Shown here: positions 10,606-21,899 of the stretch, in pieces | How positions within the stretch are numbered: position 1 is the stretch's first letter | Layout: each line of letters opens with the position of its first letter | Source of the DNA: Closterium sp. Naga37s-1 | Lineage: Eukaryota; Streptophyta; Zygnematophyceae; Desmidiales; Closteriaceae | NCBI GenBank assembly: GCA_947471745.1 | Contig: CANJKZ010000916.1 | Coordinates: 1-64,000 of the forward strand | Reading direction: 5' to 3' | DNA: 64,000 bases | Translations under genes and position numbers: made by a program | The notes under the pieces: generated by a model | The model's database searches: none | Seen by the model: only the letters and a program-made list of their open reading frames with translations | Told to the model about the DNA's origin: nothing

Positions 10606-10733
10606 TGTTAGAATCAAGAAGTGGTTGAACTATGAAACATTGGAGTACAAGTATGAAACCCTAGAGTTGTGTACCCCCTAAAGGCTAACCCACTATAGCC
10701 TACACAGCAATAACATATATATAATGTTTGACA
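10606..10733 (-). repeat. 3' LTR of copia A
   Basis: TG...CA-bounded, 128 bp, starting TGTTAGAATC on the plus strand. It is preceded by the target duplication CACGT. The adjoining element sequence read on the minus strand is CCTATGGGGGTG, a purine-rich tract that fits a second-strand primer. Confidence 0.95.
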
Positions 10734-10960
10734 CACCCCCATAGGCAAAGTGGGGAGAGCAAGGGGTCACAAGACCAGTCAAGAAAGGCAAAGCAAGCTC
10801 AGGGTGGATCACAACGTCACCACACACTCTGAGCACAAGCAAAGGGCCACAAGGCCAGTTCACATGCAGAGGCATATATGTAACAAAAACAGCAAGGTGA
10901 TCTCAACCTAGCAAAACAAACAGGCAGGTATATATATATAGAGATCACAGTACAGACAAA
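10734..10960 (-). other. Conserved 3' untranslated region of copia A
   Basis: This stretch between RNase H and the LTR is closely matched in B-prime (18277-18500), C (about 33090-33260) and H (48517-48740), although their LTRs differ. A frame of about 50 codons containing HVNWPCG and GDVVIHPE is open in several copies. The substitutions between copies are mostly non-synonymous, so I read it as conserved RNA or DNA rather than a protein. Confidence 0.7.
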
Positions 10961-12560
10961 GCCAACAGCAAGTGAGGAAAAGTGGGCACAAGCCCCAGCA
11001 TAGTGCAGAAGCACTGATGATCACCAGGCTGAAGTGCCTTGGTGAATATATCAGCTGTGTTGGCCTGAGTGGCCACGTAACGCAGACGAAGCTGACCGCG
11101 CTGCTGCAGCTCTCGAGCCAGGAAGTAACGGAGAGCGATGTGCTTCGTTCTGTGCTCCAGTCTGTGCTCCTCACACAAGGCAATGGCAGCCTTGTTGTCG
11201 ACGTACAGCACTGGAGGAGAACTAGGCCGCTCTCCCAAGTCGGTCAGCAGGTAGGTCAGCCAGCGTAGCTCCTGTGCAGCCATGGCTGTGGCGTAGATCT
11301 CAGCCTCACAACTGGAGCTGAGAACTGAAGAAGAGCGAGTAGAACGCCAAGAAACTGAACCAGAGCCAAGGCTGAAGGTGTAACCCTATGACGACCGCTG
11401 GGTAGCCTGGTCGTCAACCCAAGAAGCGTCTGAGTGCCCAGTGAGAACAACTGAGCGCCTCCCTCCAAGCACGAGCCCCATGCCTGACGTACTGCACAAG
11501 TAACGCAGTACCCTCTTAGCAGCATCCATGTGCACCTTTTGGTGCCGACCAGGAGCCACGTAGCGAGCCAGAAGGCCAAGAGGGTACGCGAGGTCAGGAC
11601 GAGTGCAAGTCATCAGGTACATGAGGCAACCAACTAGCTCTGGGTAAGGACCACTCGGCTCTACGGACTCGTCCGAAGGTGGAGCTGAGAGCAAGTGACC
11701 TGTAGCCAGAGGAGTGGCCTGTGCCGAGGACCAGGTGAAGCCGAAGCGCTGAAGGACCTGCTGCACCATGTGTGACTGAGTCAGTGTGATGGTGCGGCGT
11801 GCTCTGTCCCGGGTGATCCGCAAGCCAAGATAGCTTGTCAGCTCACCCAGGTCTGTGCACCTGTGTCTCTTCTGCAACTCTGACTTCACGTGGGCGAGAG
11901 CCTCAGTGTCAGCAGTGGCAAAGACCAAGTCGTCGACGTACACGAGGATGTAGAACGGCGGCAGTGAAGTGTCGGTGCGCAGAAACAGCGACGGGTCGGC
12001 AGTAGAAGGTGAGAACCCAAGAGCCGCAAGTGTAGTCCTCAGTGTGTCGTGCCACTCACGTGGCGCCTGGCGGAGACCGTAGACCGGCCGCCGGAGGCTC
12101 CACTGGGTACCAGGAGGAAACGACCCAGTGAAGCCAGGAGGGCGGCGCAGCCAGATCTCCTCGTGCAGGCTGCCCTGCAAGAAAGCTGTGCTGAAGTCAA
12201 GAGAGTGAAGCTCGTAGTCACGCTGAGCGGCAACGTGCAGCAGCACCCGAAGAGTGGTCATCTTCGGGGTGGGGGAGAAGGTCTGGAAGAAGTCTACTCC
12301 CTCTCGCTGACTGAAGCCTCGAGCAACGTACCGAGCCTTGAAGACAGGCGGAGAACTCGGCGGCCGCTTCACCCTGAAAATCCACATGCCACTGACGATG
12401 TTCGCCCCAGGAGGGGGAACCTCGTCGACGTAAGTGCCAGTGGACTTCCAGGATGCCATCTCTGCATCCATGGCTGTCTGCCAGTGAGAGGAGTACTCAC
12501 CCGCGATCGCCTCAGCGTAAGAGCGCGGGGGTCGGGATGTCTGGAGTATCCGGGTCTCCC
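10945..12560 (-). mobile_element. pol: Copia A: reverse transcriptase and RNase H
   Basis: The RT starts with the block AMDAEMASWKSTGTY near 12450-12480, runs through KARYVARGFSQREGVD and DFSTAFLQG, and has the catalytic box YVDDLVFATAD near 11920-11947. RNase H follows with TGHSDASW near 11420-11445, SSSCEAEIYA near 11290-11320 and the VDNKAAIALCE...HRTKHI block near 11120-11200. These copy the RNA into DNA and remove the template. Part of a broken pol region. Confidence 0.9.
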
Positions 12561-13149
12561 TCAGGTGCAATCAGCATGGACACGAGATGAGGTACAGCGG
12601 CGGCAAAGCACTCAAACTCCTCCTGCCTGTCCTCAAGGACGTCCGTGCCAAGAGCACACTCATCCCCGACGGACGGAGGACAGACAGACTCAGACTCAAC
12701 AACAAGACTCGCAGCGTAGTCTAGACGACAGTGAGCAGCAAAGTCGACAAGCTCAGCAACTAAGGCAGACGCAGCAGCTGACTCAAAGGAAGGGTCAGTG
12801 ACAACTGTGGCCAGGAGACGCGTGACAGTAGGACTAGCAGCACGAAGAGAGTCAGACTCCGGGTCAGCAAGGGCAGGAAGGGAGGACGCAGGAGGAGAAG
12901 GCAGAGGGACACGCTGTGGAGTAGTGGAAAGACGAAGCGACATCTGGTGAGTGCCGGGGACAGCAGAAGGACGCTGACGCGGGACACGACGACCAGTGCG
13001 AGCAGCACAAACAGGTGACGCAGAACGAGACTCAGGCGACACAGGACGAGACTCACGCTCACGACGCTCCGTAAGACCTCCTGTCGGACCAGTGTAGGGA
13101 GAAGGACCAGGAAGTGGCGAGGCAGGCTGTAACTGTGACTGCGACAGGA

Positions 13150-13930
13150 GAGGCGGAGGACACTCTAAGGAGGGAGCAGGACAAGGAGGAGGCGGCTGAC
13201 CAAGAACCTGCTGAAGGAGCGGAACGAAGTACGGCCGTGGCCGTGACGTGCCCCCAGAACCAGCAGAGACAGCACCAGAACCCCCAGCAGCAGCTCCAAC
13301 TCCCGCAGCACCAGCAGCACCTCCAGTAGTGTCAACTCCAGTACCTCCAGTAGCACCAGCAGCACCTCCAGCAGGACCAGTACCAGCAGCACCTCCAGCA
13401 GCTCTAGTACCTCCAGCAGCACCAGCAGCACCTCCAGTAGCAGCAGGGCCTCCAGCAGGCGGCACCTCAAAACTAGGAGCTCCACTCCGGAGGCTGCAGC
13501 GCCGAGCGTACCACTCACGTAGCCGCTGAGGGGAGGGAGGCTCCGGCCGCGACACAGTACCCGCAGCTCCAGTAGCCCCGCGCCGGAGGCCGCAACGCTG
13601 AGAGTACCACTCACGCAGCTGCTGTGAAGAGGGAGCGCCACCAGGCTCAGCACCCCCAGGCTCAGCACCCCCAGGCTCAGCACCCCCAGGCTCAGCACCC
13701 CCAGGCTCAGCACCCCCAGTCTCAGCACCCCCAGGCTCAGCACCCTCAGTCTCAGCACCCCCAGGCTCAACACCCCTAGTCTCAGCACCCCCAGGCTCAG
13801 CACCCCCAGTCTCAGCACCCCCAGTCTCAGCACCCCCAGGCTCAGTACCGCCAGCCTCAGCACCCCCAGGCTCAGTACCCCTCTCAGGACCAGAGTCAAC
13901 AGCTACCTCGACAGGCTCGACTGCGCCTAC
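13150..13930 (-). mobile_element. Copia A: repeat-rich integrase-RT linker
   Basis: The linker holds a 15-bp minisatellite on GGGGGTGCTGAGCCT (about 13640-13880) encoding GGAEP, GGAET and similar units. Two copies of an SPQ-x-LREWY module follow near 13595-13615 and 13505-13540, then a Gly/Ala-rich stretch. The same module stands in front of the Gag zinc finger. The linker length differs between copies in this window. Confidence 0.85.
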
Positions 13931-13999
13931 CTGGGAAACACCTGAGGGAGCAGGACCCTGGGGAGGGAGGGGGTCTACCGAAGGGGCACCTGGGGTGAG

Positions 14000-15000
14000 G
14001 AAGAGAGGCGGGGGAGGGAGCGGAGCAGTGCGGTAGGGGAACAGACGGTAGAAGGGTACCGACTCGTCAAAGGTGACGTCCTGAGAGGGGAAGACACGGC
14101 GCGAGGTGGGGTGGTAAAACTGCCAACCAAGCACGTCGGGGACAAATCCAAGGAAGACACAGGGCACAGCGCGGGCGGAGAGCTTGTCCGCAGTGGTATC
14201 GCGGACAAAGGCACGAGCACCCCAGACCCGGAAACGCGACGCATCGCCAACCTGCCCCGTCCACAGCAGTGTGGGCGAGGTCTCTGGAGCAGAGACACAG
14301 GGCCAGAGGTTGAGCTGATGCGCAGCGTACTGGACTGCAAACGGCCACAGGAAATGGGGGGCAGCCGCATGGATCAAGGAGGTACGAGCGATCTCCATGA
14401 CTAAGCCAATGCGGCGCTCAGCAACCCCATTCTGCTGTGGAGAGGCCGGAAGCGTGAACGTCTGGCGGATGCCGTGCTCCGCACAGTAGGCTGCCAAGAG
14501 GTCGGAGGAAAACTCACCACCTCGGTCAGAGTGCAGACGAAGGACGGGAAAGTCCAACTGGAACCGCTCGCGGAGCTGGAGACGAGCAGCGCGGATCCAA
14601 GGGATCAAAACATCAGGGACCTCACCCTTGGTGCGCAAGGGGAAGACCGTGGTGTAGCGCGTGTAGTCGTCGACAACCAGCAGGAAGTACCGCTCGTGGC
14701 CCTGTCCACGGACGCGGGCTGGGCCCCACACGTCCAGGTGGAGAGTCTGCAGAGGAGCCTCTGTGGGAGGGAACGAGGAGGAATGAGGAGCGGCGCGCTG
14801 CCGCCCCTCGACGCAGGGAAGACAGGGAGGAGCAGGCGAGGGCGGGAGGGGAGGGAGAACCCTGGGAAGACCAGAGACAAGGTACCGGGAGTGCATGCCA
14901 TGAAGGCGCTGCACTGACGGGTGACCAAGACGGTGGTGCCAGAGAACTGTCTGGTGCGACAGGGAGCGACACGAGCAGGGGGCCGACGCAGACGCAGACG
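14000..15000 (-). mobile_element. pol: Copia A: integrase
   Basis: The zinc-binding block HHRLGHPS with CLPCVEGRQ lies near 14790-14945. The catalytic core shows D in LHLDVWGPA (near 14735), D in LHSDRGGEFSS (near 14515) and E in QQNGVAERRIG (near 14415), the D,D,E triad of retroviral-type integrases. The downstream CVFLGF and FDESV blocks are typical of copia. It inserts the DNA copy into the genome. Confidence 0.9.
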
Positions 15001-15299
15001 CAGCTACCTGAGGGGACTCAGTGGTCAGTGTGTACAGGTCCGACCCCGGCTGCCGAGTGAAGGTAGCTAGGTGGCGACCTGTCCTAGCACACGTGCAGTG
15101 GGTCACACGCTCATAGGCAGGGGTGAACTGGTGAACACCCCCGTCCTGAAGAGCAGAGCCCGCCACCAAGTTCGTAGAGAACGAGGGGAGGTAAAGACCC
15201 GACAGGGTGCCGGACGGGACCGCAGGACAAGGGAGGACAGTGGAGGAGGTCGCAAGGACCGGGCCCCCAGAGGGGTCAGCGAGGGAGACAGCAACTGGC

Positions 15300-15600
15300 C
15301 TAGATAGCTGCTCAAGGGCAGTGCGGTCACGGAAGAAACAGCGGGAAGCACCCGAGTCGAGTGTGAAGGTGTGCAGTGCCTCAGTAGACGCAGTACCAGC
15401 AAGCGCAGATGCACTCGCACCTGGGGGAGCAGACTCACTAGCACCAAGAGCAGCAGCCTCACCAGGACCTAGGGCAGCAGACGCACTAGTACCAAGAGCA
15501 GCAGCCTCACCAGGACCTAGGGCAGCAGACACACTAGAACCTGGAGCAGCTGTCTCACTGGTCCCAATGCCCGGGTCGGGCAGTACACTCAGGTAACAGT
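15300..15600 (-). mobile_element. Copia A: aspartic protease and upstream Ala/Gly repeat
   Basis: The protease active site is FTLDSGASRCFF (near 15340-15370), followed by SLADPSGGPVLA. Upstream, 15420-15560 carries a tandem repeat encoding AALGPGEAAALGAS-like units. The same repeat with other copy numbers stands before the protease in B, C, H and I. Confidence 0.85.
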
Positions 15601-16942
15601 CACCCTCAACACTAATAGTTAATGCATACATGGCACCAAGGATAGCATCAAAGTCAAGAGCAAAGATATCAATGTTCTTCCTAAGCAGATCAGCCCAGCG
15701 GGGCAGCTCAGTGGCGTCAGGAAACTGCTCACGCCAGGCGTCGTCGAGACGAAAGAAGCAGCGCTGCGCCGTGTGGAACCTCCCACAGGTCTGGCCACTG
15801 CGGTCACCTGTGCGGATGACGTACGGGCAGGTACCTCCACCCCCAGACCCCCCACGCTGAGAGTACCACTCACGGAGCTGCTGGGGCGAGGGAGTCGCCG
15901 GGACGCTGCTGCTGCTGCCTCGGGCCACCGCCGAACCCCCCACGCTGCACCGCTCCACCGCGCCCGCCACCCGCTCCACCGCCGCCACCACTGCCACCAC
16001 CGCCCCCACCACCCCCACCACCTCCGCCGCCACCACCCCCTGTGCCGCCACTGACCCCCCCACCACCCGCGCCACTCCCACCTCCGCCACCACCCCCGCC
16101 CCCCCCACCCCCCCCACCGCCGCCGCCCCCGCCTCCACCTCCGCCACCCCTGCCCCCCTTGCCCCTGCCGCCCTTGCGCCTCCCACTAGGAGCAGACGCA
16201 GCCCCGACCCCCTCAGCTCCGAGGTAGTCGACAGCAGCAGCAGATGCAATGGAGGGGGGGAGGGGGGAGGGGGAGCACCCCTCAAAGAAGGGGGAGCGGG
16301 GGTCACCACGAGAGGCACCTACAGCTACAATGCTCTTCTCAGCTGCTAGGAGTTCCTTCTCGAGGAGGTCGACAGTGAGGTCAGTGGGGGAGAGGGCGAG
16401 AAACTGGTCCCTGACAGTGCGAAGGGAGTCAGGGAGGTGGGTGACTAGGTGGTACAGTGTGAGGTACATCGGGGGGGGGGGTTCTTGGCGAGGAAATCGG
16501 GGGGGAGTGCGGCACGGTAGCGGAGGTCACTGGTACGGAGGTGGGTGATGAGGTCAGCTACAGTGGCAAAGGCGGACAGATCAGGGAAGAGGTAGGGCAG
16601 TGAGAGACGGCCTATCGCAGCAGTGGCGGGGGAGGAGTAGCGTGCAACTACCGCATCGTACAGCTCCTTAGCGGTCTTATGCTGGCCGAAGTGCTCGCGC
16701 TCATCTAACGGCAGGTGGCTGTGAACGGCTAGGCGAGCATGAGCGTCACGGGTCTGCCACTGGGAGCGAGAAGTACTGTCAGCAGTAGCGGCAGGTGCGG
16801 GAGCGGCGCCTGACGTGTGGTCATACAGGGAGACATCGTCCTTGGCAGTGATCTGGAGGAACAGGTGCAGGTCATCCAACCAAACCTCAAACTTAATCGG
16901 GCAGCCCTCAGCGTCAAAAGTGAGAGCAAAGGGAGTGGCCAT
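15600..16942 (-). mobile_element. gag: Copia A: gag with glycine tract and odd zinc finger
   Basis: Gag starts at the ATG at 16942 (MATPFALTFDAEG). It has the copia capsid-like region with ADLITHLRTSDLRYRAALP and DLTVDLLEKELLAAEKSIVAVGASRGDPR, then a long poly-glycine tract (about 15930-16190). The SPQQLREWYSQR module comes next, then a finger CPYVIRTGDRSGQTCGRFH...C with spacing CX13CX3HX4C, not the usual CX2CX4HX4C knuckle. A DFDAILGAMYALT block follows. Broken, with few breaks. Confidence 0.85.
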
Positions 16943-17049
16943 AGGGGCAGTAGCAGCAGTAGGAACAGTAGCAGTAGTAGCAGTAGCAGTAACAGTAGTA
17001 GCTGAAGCAGTAGGATCGGCAGGAACAGGAACCGGAGTTGCTGCAGGTG

Positions 17050-17570
17050 GGGCACAGTAAGGCGGCGCGGCTCGGCCAGGGCGGCGCGGCTCGGTTCGGG
17101 CGGCGCGGCTTGGTTTGGGCGGCGCGGCGCGGTTCGGGCGGCGCGGCTCGGCTCGGACTGGGCTACGCGGCGGTGCGCGACGGGGGGTGGGGCGTGCGCG
17201 TGGGCGGCTGTAGCGGGCGGGCCGTGGCTGTGCGTGGGCCTGACTAGCGCGCGGACGGCGGCCTAGAGGGGCGACGCGGCGGCCTACGGGCGGGGCTGCG
17301 ACGCTCTGGGCGGCGGTCGACGGGCGGCTAGGGGGCTGCTCGTGGGCGGCGCTGGACGCGCGGGCGGCTAGTGGTCGGCGCGCGCTCAGAAAAGGCCGCG
17401 CGCGGGCTGCTAGCGGGCTACGCGCGCTAAAAAAAGGCCGCGCGCGGCACTAGCGAGCTGCGCACGGGCAGCAGGAGAAGGAGAGGCGCACGAGGGCGCA
17501 CTAGGAGAGAGGCGCTCGAGGGCGCTACGTCATTAGGGCGCTCGAGGGCGCTTCTAGCGGAAACAGTGGG
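17050..17570 (-). repeat. Copia A: GC-rich repetitive leader
   Basis: Units of GGGCGGCGCGGCTCGGTT type fill 17060-17180; less regular GCGCGGGC and AGGGCGCTCGAGGGCG units follow to about 17555. The leader lies between the primer site and gag. Every full 5' end in this family has such a leader, each built from different repeat units. Confidence 0.85.
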
Positions 17571-17600
17571 CCCTTAGGTAAGCGTTTCTAGGTCTAACCT

Positions 17601-17615
17601 AAGCTCTTAATACCA
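17601..17615 (-). promoter_or_regulatory. Copia A: primer-binding site (initiator tRNA-Met type)
   Basis: On the minus strand the bases next to the 5' LTR read TGGTATTAAGAGCTT, close to TGGTATCAGAGC, the complement of the plant initiator tRNA-Met 3' end. A small hairpin (TAGGT / ACCTA, 17589-17601) and GGGCCC (17568-17573) follow. Confidence 0.85.
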
Positions 17616-17743
17616 TGTTAGAATCAAGAAGTGGTTGAACTATGAAACATTGGAGTACAAGTATGAAAACCTAGAGTTGTGTACCCCCTAAAGGCTAACC
17701 CACTATAGCCTACACAGCAATAACATATATATAATGTTTGACA
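17616..17743 (-). repeat. 5' LTR of copia A
   Basis: 128 bp, one visible difference from the 3' LTR, followed by target duplication CACGT (17744-17748). It shares the core GGCTATAGTGGG ... GGGGTACA with all other copia LTRs here. Confidence 0.95.
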
Positions 17744-18104
17744 CACGTGGTCTAACCCCCGGTGTAGAGTGACTCTCTACATTGTCATCTACCCGCACAC
17801 ATCTTCTGTCGATTCCATATTCAACTTGGACCCAACTAGATTCCAGGGTCACTATTTTGCGTGCTCGCTTCAAAAGGGAAGAGAATGGAAGATATACACA
17901 AAAACAAATAATAATGACAAAATACGTGGACAAATGTTTGCATACCCACAAGGTGGGGGCGCTGGATCCACAGCACACCAGCTATATATGGCATACGTTT
18001 ACCAAGGAACCTTTCACATATAGAATACGTTTTCAGTCTTCTGTCATAGAGAGTTGTCTTCATCCATATCACACAAACACAAACACATACATACACGCAC
18101 ACAC

Positions 18105-18135
<31 letters not shown>

Positions 18136-18151
18136 TAAGCACACACACATA
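17744..18151. other. Host or older DNA between two copia elements
   Basis: The sequence right of element A should join that left of 10606, since A has a clean target duplication. No motif was recognised in it. A CA-rich microsatellite (about 18070-18150) directly abuts the next LTR. Confidence 0.6.
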
Positions 18152-18597
18152 TGAGAAACTGAACGAGAATGGATTGACTAAGGGAAAGTTGGGTACAAAT
18201 GCAAACCCTAGAAAACTGTACCCCATATGTGCTACCCCACTATAGCCTACAGTAGCTATGTCATATAAATCTGACACACCCCCATAGGCAAAGTGGGGGA
18301 GAACAAGGGGTCACAAGACCAGTCAAGCAAAGCAAAGCAAGCTCAGGGTGGATCACAAAGTCACCACACATTCCGAGCACAAGTTCAAGGCCACAAGGCC
18401 AGTTCACATGCAGGATTACATATATATATAAGGCTAGACAAGCAAGAGCAGGTGTATATATATATGCAACAGTGCAAACAAGGTCAAGGGGTGAGCAAGT
18501 GAGGCAAGGTAGGCACAAGACCCAGCTGAGTACAGAAGCGCTGATGATCACAAGGCGCAAGTGCCTTGGTGAAGATATCAGCAGTGTTGGCCTGAGA
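18152..18597 (-). mobile_element. Copia B-prime: 3' end of another subfamily
   Basis: An LTR of about 125 bp (18152-18276) is followed by the conserved 3' untranslated region and the last part of RNase H on the minus strand. The LTR resembles the 5' LTR of element I (52157-52281) and not that of B at 25760-25885. It is therefore probably a remnant of a separate insertion and not the 3' end of B. Confidence 0.75.
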
Positions 18598-19066
18598 GAC
18601 TGTTTACCAGTATGGTGGTAGTGTACTCGTTACAGTCGCATGTTTCAGAATCACAACTGTTGGTAATCACGAGGTTAGGAGCCGGCGGAAAGGCTAAAGG
18701 TTGACAGCACTGAAGAATGAGAGGCGGGATCAAGCACAAGTGATGCTTGGACAGAGGAAGTAGGGAAGAGGAAAAAGGGTTGGAAAGTGAAAGCTTTGTT
18801 TTCTACTACGAAATGGCGACTAAAGAACAGACAAGCGGGTGTTGGGTACAAATATTTATTTTTGCACGTCAACCAGCCGTCTGCGTCGCATTTTGCATAT
18901 TTTTGTGTGTGCGCATTTTTCATTTTCATTTTGTGAACGTTTTGTGCGCATTTGTTCTCGCATTCTGTGTGTTTCGTTTTCATGCATAAGTGCATTTTGT
19001 GTTTCTGCATTTTCAGTTTCGTTTTCACTGTTCTGATGAAGCTCCCATGAAGCGCTCAAATGAGGC
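18598..19066. other. Unrelated filler DNA between copia parts
   Basis: This 470-bp AT-richer stretch has no match to the family. About 18880-19025 is low-complexity, built of GCATTTTTGTGT and CATTTTCATTTTGTG words. It could be filler captured at a break or host DNA. Confidence 0.6.
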
Positions 19067-20420
19067 CCTCATGGCCTTGTTGTCTACGTACAGAACTGGA
19101 GGAGAACAAGGCGGCTCTCCTAGGTCAGTCAGCAGGTAGGTGAGCCAGCGTAGCTCCTGTGCAGCCATGGCCCCCGCGTAGATCTCAGCCTCACAGCTGG
19201 AGCCGAGAACAGAAGACGAGCGGGTAGACCGCCACGAAACAGAGCTGGAACCAAGGCTGAAGGTGCAACCCTGTGACGACCGCTGCGTAGCCTGGTCGTC
19301 AGCCCAAGAAGCGTCTGCGTGACCTGTGAGGACCACTGAACGTCGCCCTCCAAGCACTAGCCCCATGCCCGACGTACTGCACAAGTAGCGCAACACCCTC
19401 TTCGCTGCAGCCATGTGCTCTGGTCGGTGTCTCCCAGGAGCAACATAGCGTGCCAAGATGCTAAGAGGGTATGCAAGGTCAGGTCGTGTGCAGGTCATCA
19501 AGTACATGAGGCAGCCAACAAGCTCTGGGTACGGGCCACTCGGCTCTACGGACTCATCCGAAGGCAGAGCTGAGAGCGAGTGGCGAGTAGACAGAGGAGT
19601 GGCCTGAGGCGAGGAGTACGTGAAGTCGAAGCGCTGAAGGACCTGCTGCACCATGTGTGACTGAGTCAGGGTAATGGTGCGCTGTGCTCTGTCCCGGGTG
19701 ATCTGCAAGCCAAGTTAGCTGCGCAGTTCACCCAGGTCTGTGCACGTGTGTCTCTTCTGCAGCTCGGACTTCACGTGGGCGAGTCCAGCAGTGTCAGCAG
19801 TGGCAAAGACCAAGTCGTCGACGTACACGAGGATGTAGAACGGCGGCAAAGAGGTGTCGGTGCGCAGAAACAGCGACGGGTCGGCAGTAGAAGGAGCAAA
19901 CCCAAGAGCCGCAAGTGTAGTCCTCAGTGTGTCGTGCCACTCACGAGGCGCCTGGCGGAGACCGTAGACTGGCCGCCGGAGGCTCCACTGGGTACCAGGG
20001 GGAAACGACCCAGTGAAGCCAGGTGGGCGGCGCAACCAGATCTCCTCGTGCAGGCTGCCCTGCAGGAAAGCTGTGCTGAAGTCAAGAGAGTGAAGCTCGT
20101 AGTCGCGCTGAGCGGCTATGTGCAGCAGCACCCGAAGAGTGGTCATCTTCGGGGTGGGAGAGAAGGTCTGAAAGTAGTCAACTCCCTGCCGCTGACTGAA
20201 GCCTCGAGCCACGTAACGCGCCTTGAAGACAGGCGGAGAACACGGCGGCCGCTTCACCCTGAAAATCCACATGCCACTGACGATGTTCGCCCCAGGTGGG
20301 GGAACCTCGTCAACGTAGGTGCCTGTGGACTTCCAGGAAGCCATCTCTGCGTCCATGGCTGACTGCCACTGTGAGGAGTAGGGACCCTCGATCGCCTCAG
20401 CGTACGATCGAGGAGTCGGG
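19067..20420 (-). mobile_element. pol: Copia B: RT and partial RNase H
   Basis: RT blocks AMDAEMASWKSTGTY (near 20325-20360), ARGFSQRQGVDYF, DFSTAFLQGS and YVDDLVFATAD (near 19800-19830). The RNase H part keeps TGHADASWADD (near 19300-19325) and SCEAEIYAGAMAAQE. Nearly identical to element C over this part. Confidence 0.9.
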
Positions 20421-21029
20421 ATGTCTGGTGCATCCGGGTCTCCCTTAGGGGCAATCAGCGTGGACACGAGATGAGGAAAAGCAGCAGCAAAACACTGGAA
20501 CTCCTCCTGCCTGTCCTCAAGGACGTCCGTGCTCAGAGCACACTCACCCCCGACGGACGGAGGACAGACAGACTCAGACTCAGCAACAAGACTAGCAGCG
20601 TAGTCTAGGCGACAGCGAGCAGCAAAGTCGACAAGCTCAGCAACCAAGGCAGACGCAGCAGTGGACTCAAAGGAAGGGTCAGTGACAGCAGTAGCCAGGA
20701 GACGCGTGACAGTAGGACTGGCAGCACGAAGAGAGTCAGACTCCGGGTCAGCAAGAACAGGAAGAGAGGACTCCGGAGGAGACGGCAACGGGACACGCAG
20801 AGGAGCAGTGGAAGGACGCAGTGCCATCTGGTGTGTGCCTGGGACCGCAGGAGGACGCGGACGCGGAGCACGACTACTAGTGCGAGCAGTACGAACAGGC
20901 GACGCAGGACGAGACGCAGGCTCACGACGCTCAGCAAGACCTCCAGTAGGACCAGTGTAGGGAGAAGGAGCAGGTAGGGGGGAGGCGGGCTGTAACTGTG
21001 ACCGCGACTGGACAGGCTGTGGACACTCT

Positions 21030-21830
21030 AAGGGAGGAGCAGGACCAGTAGAGGGCGGGAGACCAAGAACCTGCTCAAGGAGCAGAACGAAGTACGGCCG
21101 CTGCCGCGCAGCGCCTCCAGAACCAGCAGGGACAGCACCAGTACCCCCAGCGACAGCACCAGCGCCAGCAGCACCTCCAGCTCCAACAGCGCCAACTCCA
21201 ACACCCTCAGAAGCACCAGCGCCAGCAGCACCACCAGCGCCAACACCCCCAGCAGCTCCAGCTCCAGCAGCTCCAGCAGCTCCAGTAGCACCAACTCCAG
21301 CAGCTCCAGCAGCACCAACTCCAGCAGGACCGTCAGCTCCAGTACTGCCAGCAGCTCCAGCAGTACCTCCAGCAGGACCAACTCCAGCAGCCCCAGCAGC
21401 ACCCCCAGTCCCAGCAGCTCCAGTACCGCCAGTACGAGCACCTCCAGGACCAGTGGCTCCAGTAACTCCAGTGCCGACCCCAGGGTCAGCAGTAACAACA
21501 GCACCTCCAGCTCCAGCAGCACGGCTCCAGCGCCGGGCAAACCACTCGCGCAGCTCCTGTGGAGAGGGTAGCTCCCGCCTCGACGAAGCACCCGAAGGGG
21601 CCCCAAACCCAGCACCGTCAGGGGCCACACGAGCAGACCCAGCACCCCCAGGCTCCGCACCCCTAGGCTCAGCACCCCCAGGCTCCGTACCCCCAGGCTC
21701 CGCACCCCCAGGCTCAGCACCCCCAGGCTCCGCACCCCCAGACTCAGCACCCCCAGGCTCAGCACCCCTAGCAGCACCAGAGTCAACAGCTACCTCGACA
21801 GGCTCGACTGCGTCTACCTGGGACACACCT
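21030..21830 (-). mobile_element. Copia B: repeat-rich linker
   Basis: A 15-bp GGAEP-type minisatellite (about 21640-21770), one SPQELREWFARRW module near 21535-21570, and a long Gly/Ala stretch of GAAGVG units (about 21120-21500). Confidence 0.85.
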
Positions 21831-21899
21831 GACGGGGCAGGACCCTGAGGGGGGAGGGGATCTACCGGGGGGGGACCTGGCGCAAGGAAGAGCGGTGGC

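Larger units (their letters stand above)
10606..17743 (-). mobile_element. Ty1/copia element A, young, full length
   Basis: A complete-length copia retrotransposon on the minus strand, about 7.1 kb. LTRs of 128 bp lie at 10606-10733 (3') and 17616-17743 (5') and differ at one site that I can see. The flanks 10601-10605 and 17744-17748 are both CACGT, a 5-bp target duplication. Internal order is primer site, GC-rich leader, gag, protease, integrase, linker, RT, RNase H, 3' untranslated region, as usual for copia. All catalytic blocks can be found. The coding region is broken in about three to four places. The near-identity of the LTRs says the insertion is recent. Confidence 0.93.

Noticed and set aside
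10693-10875. Conserved small hydrophobic frame after RNase H in A, B-prime, C and H
   Set aside because: Changes between copies are mostly amino-acid replacing and the frame runs into the LTR, so it does not behave like a protein gene; kept as a conserved untranslated region.
17836-18150. Minus-strand Cys/Val-rich frame
   Set aside because: It is a translation of the CA microsatellite at 18070-18150.
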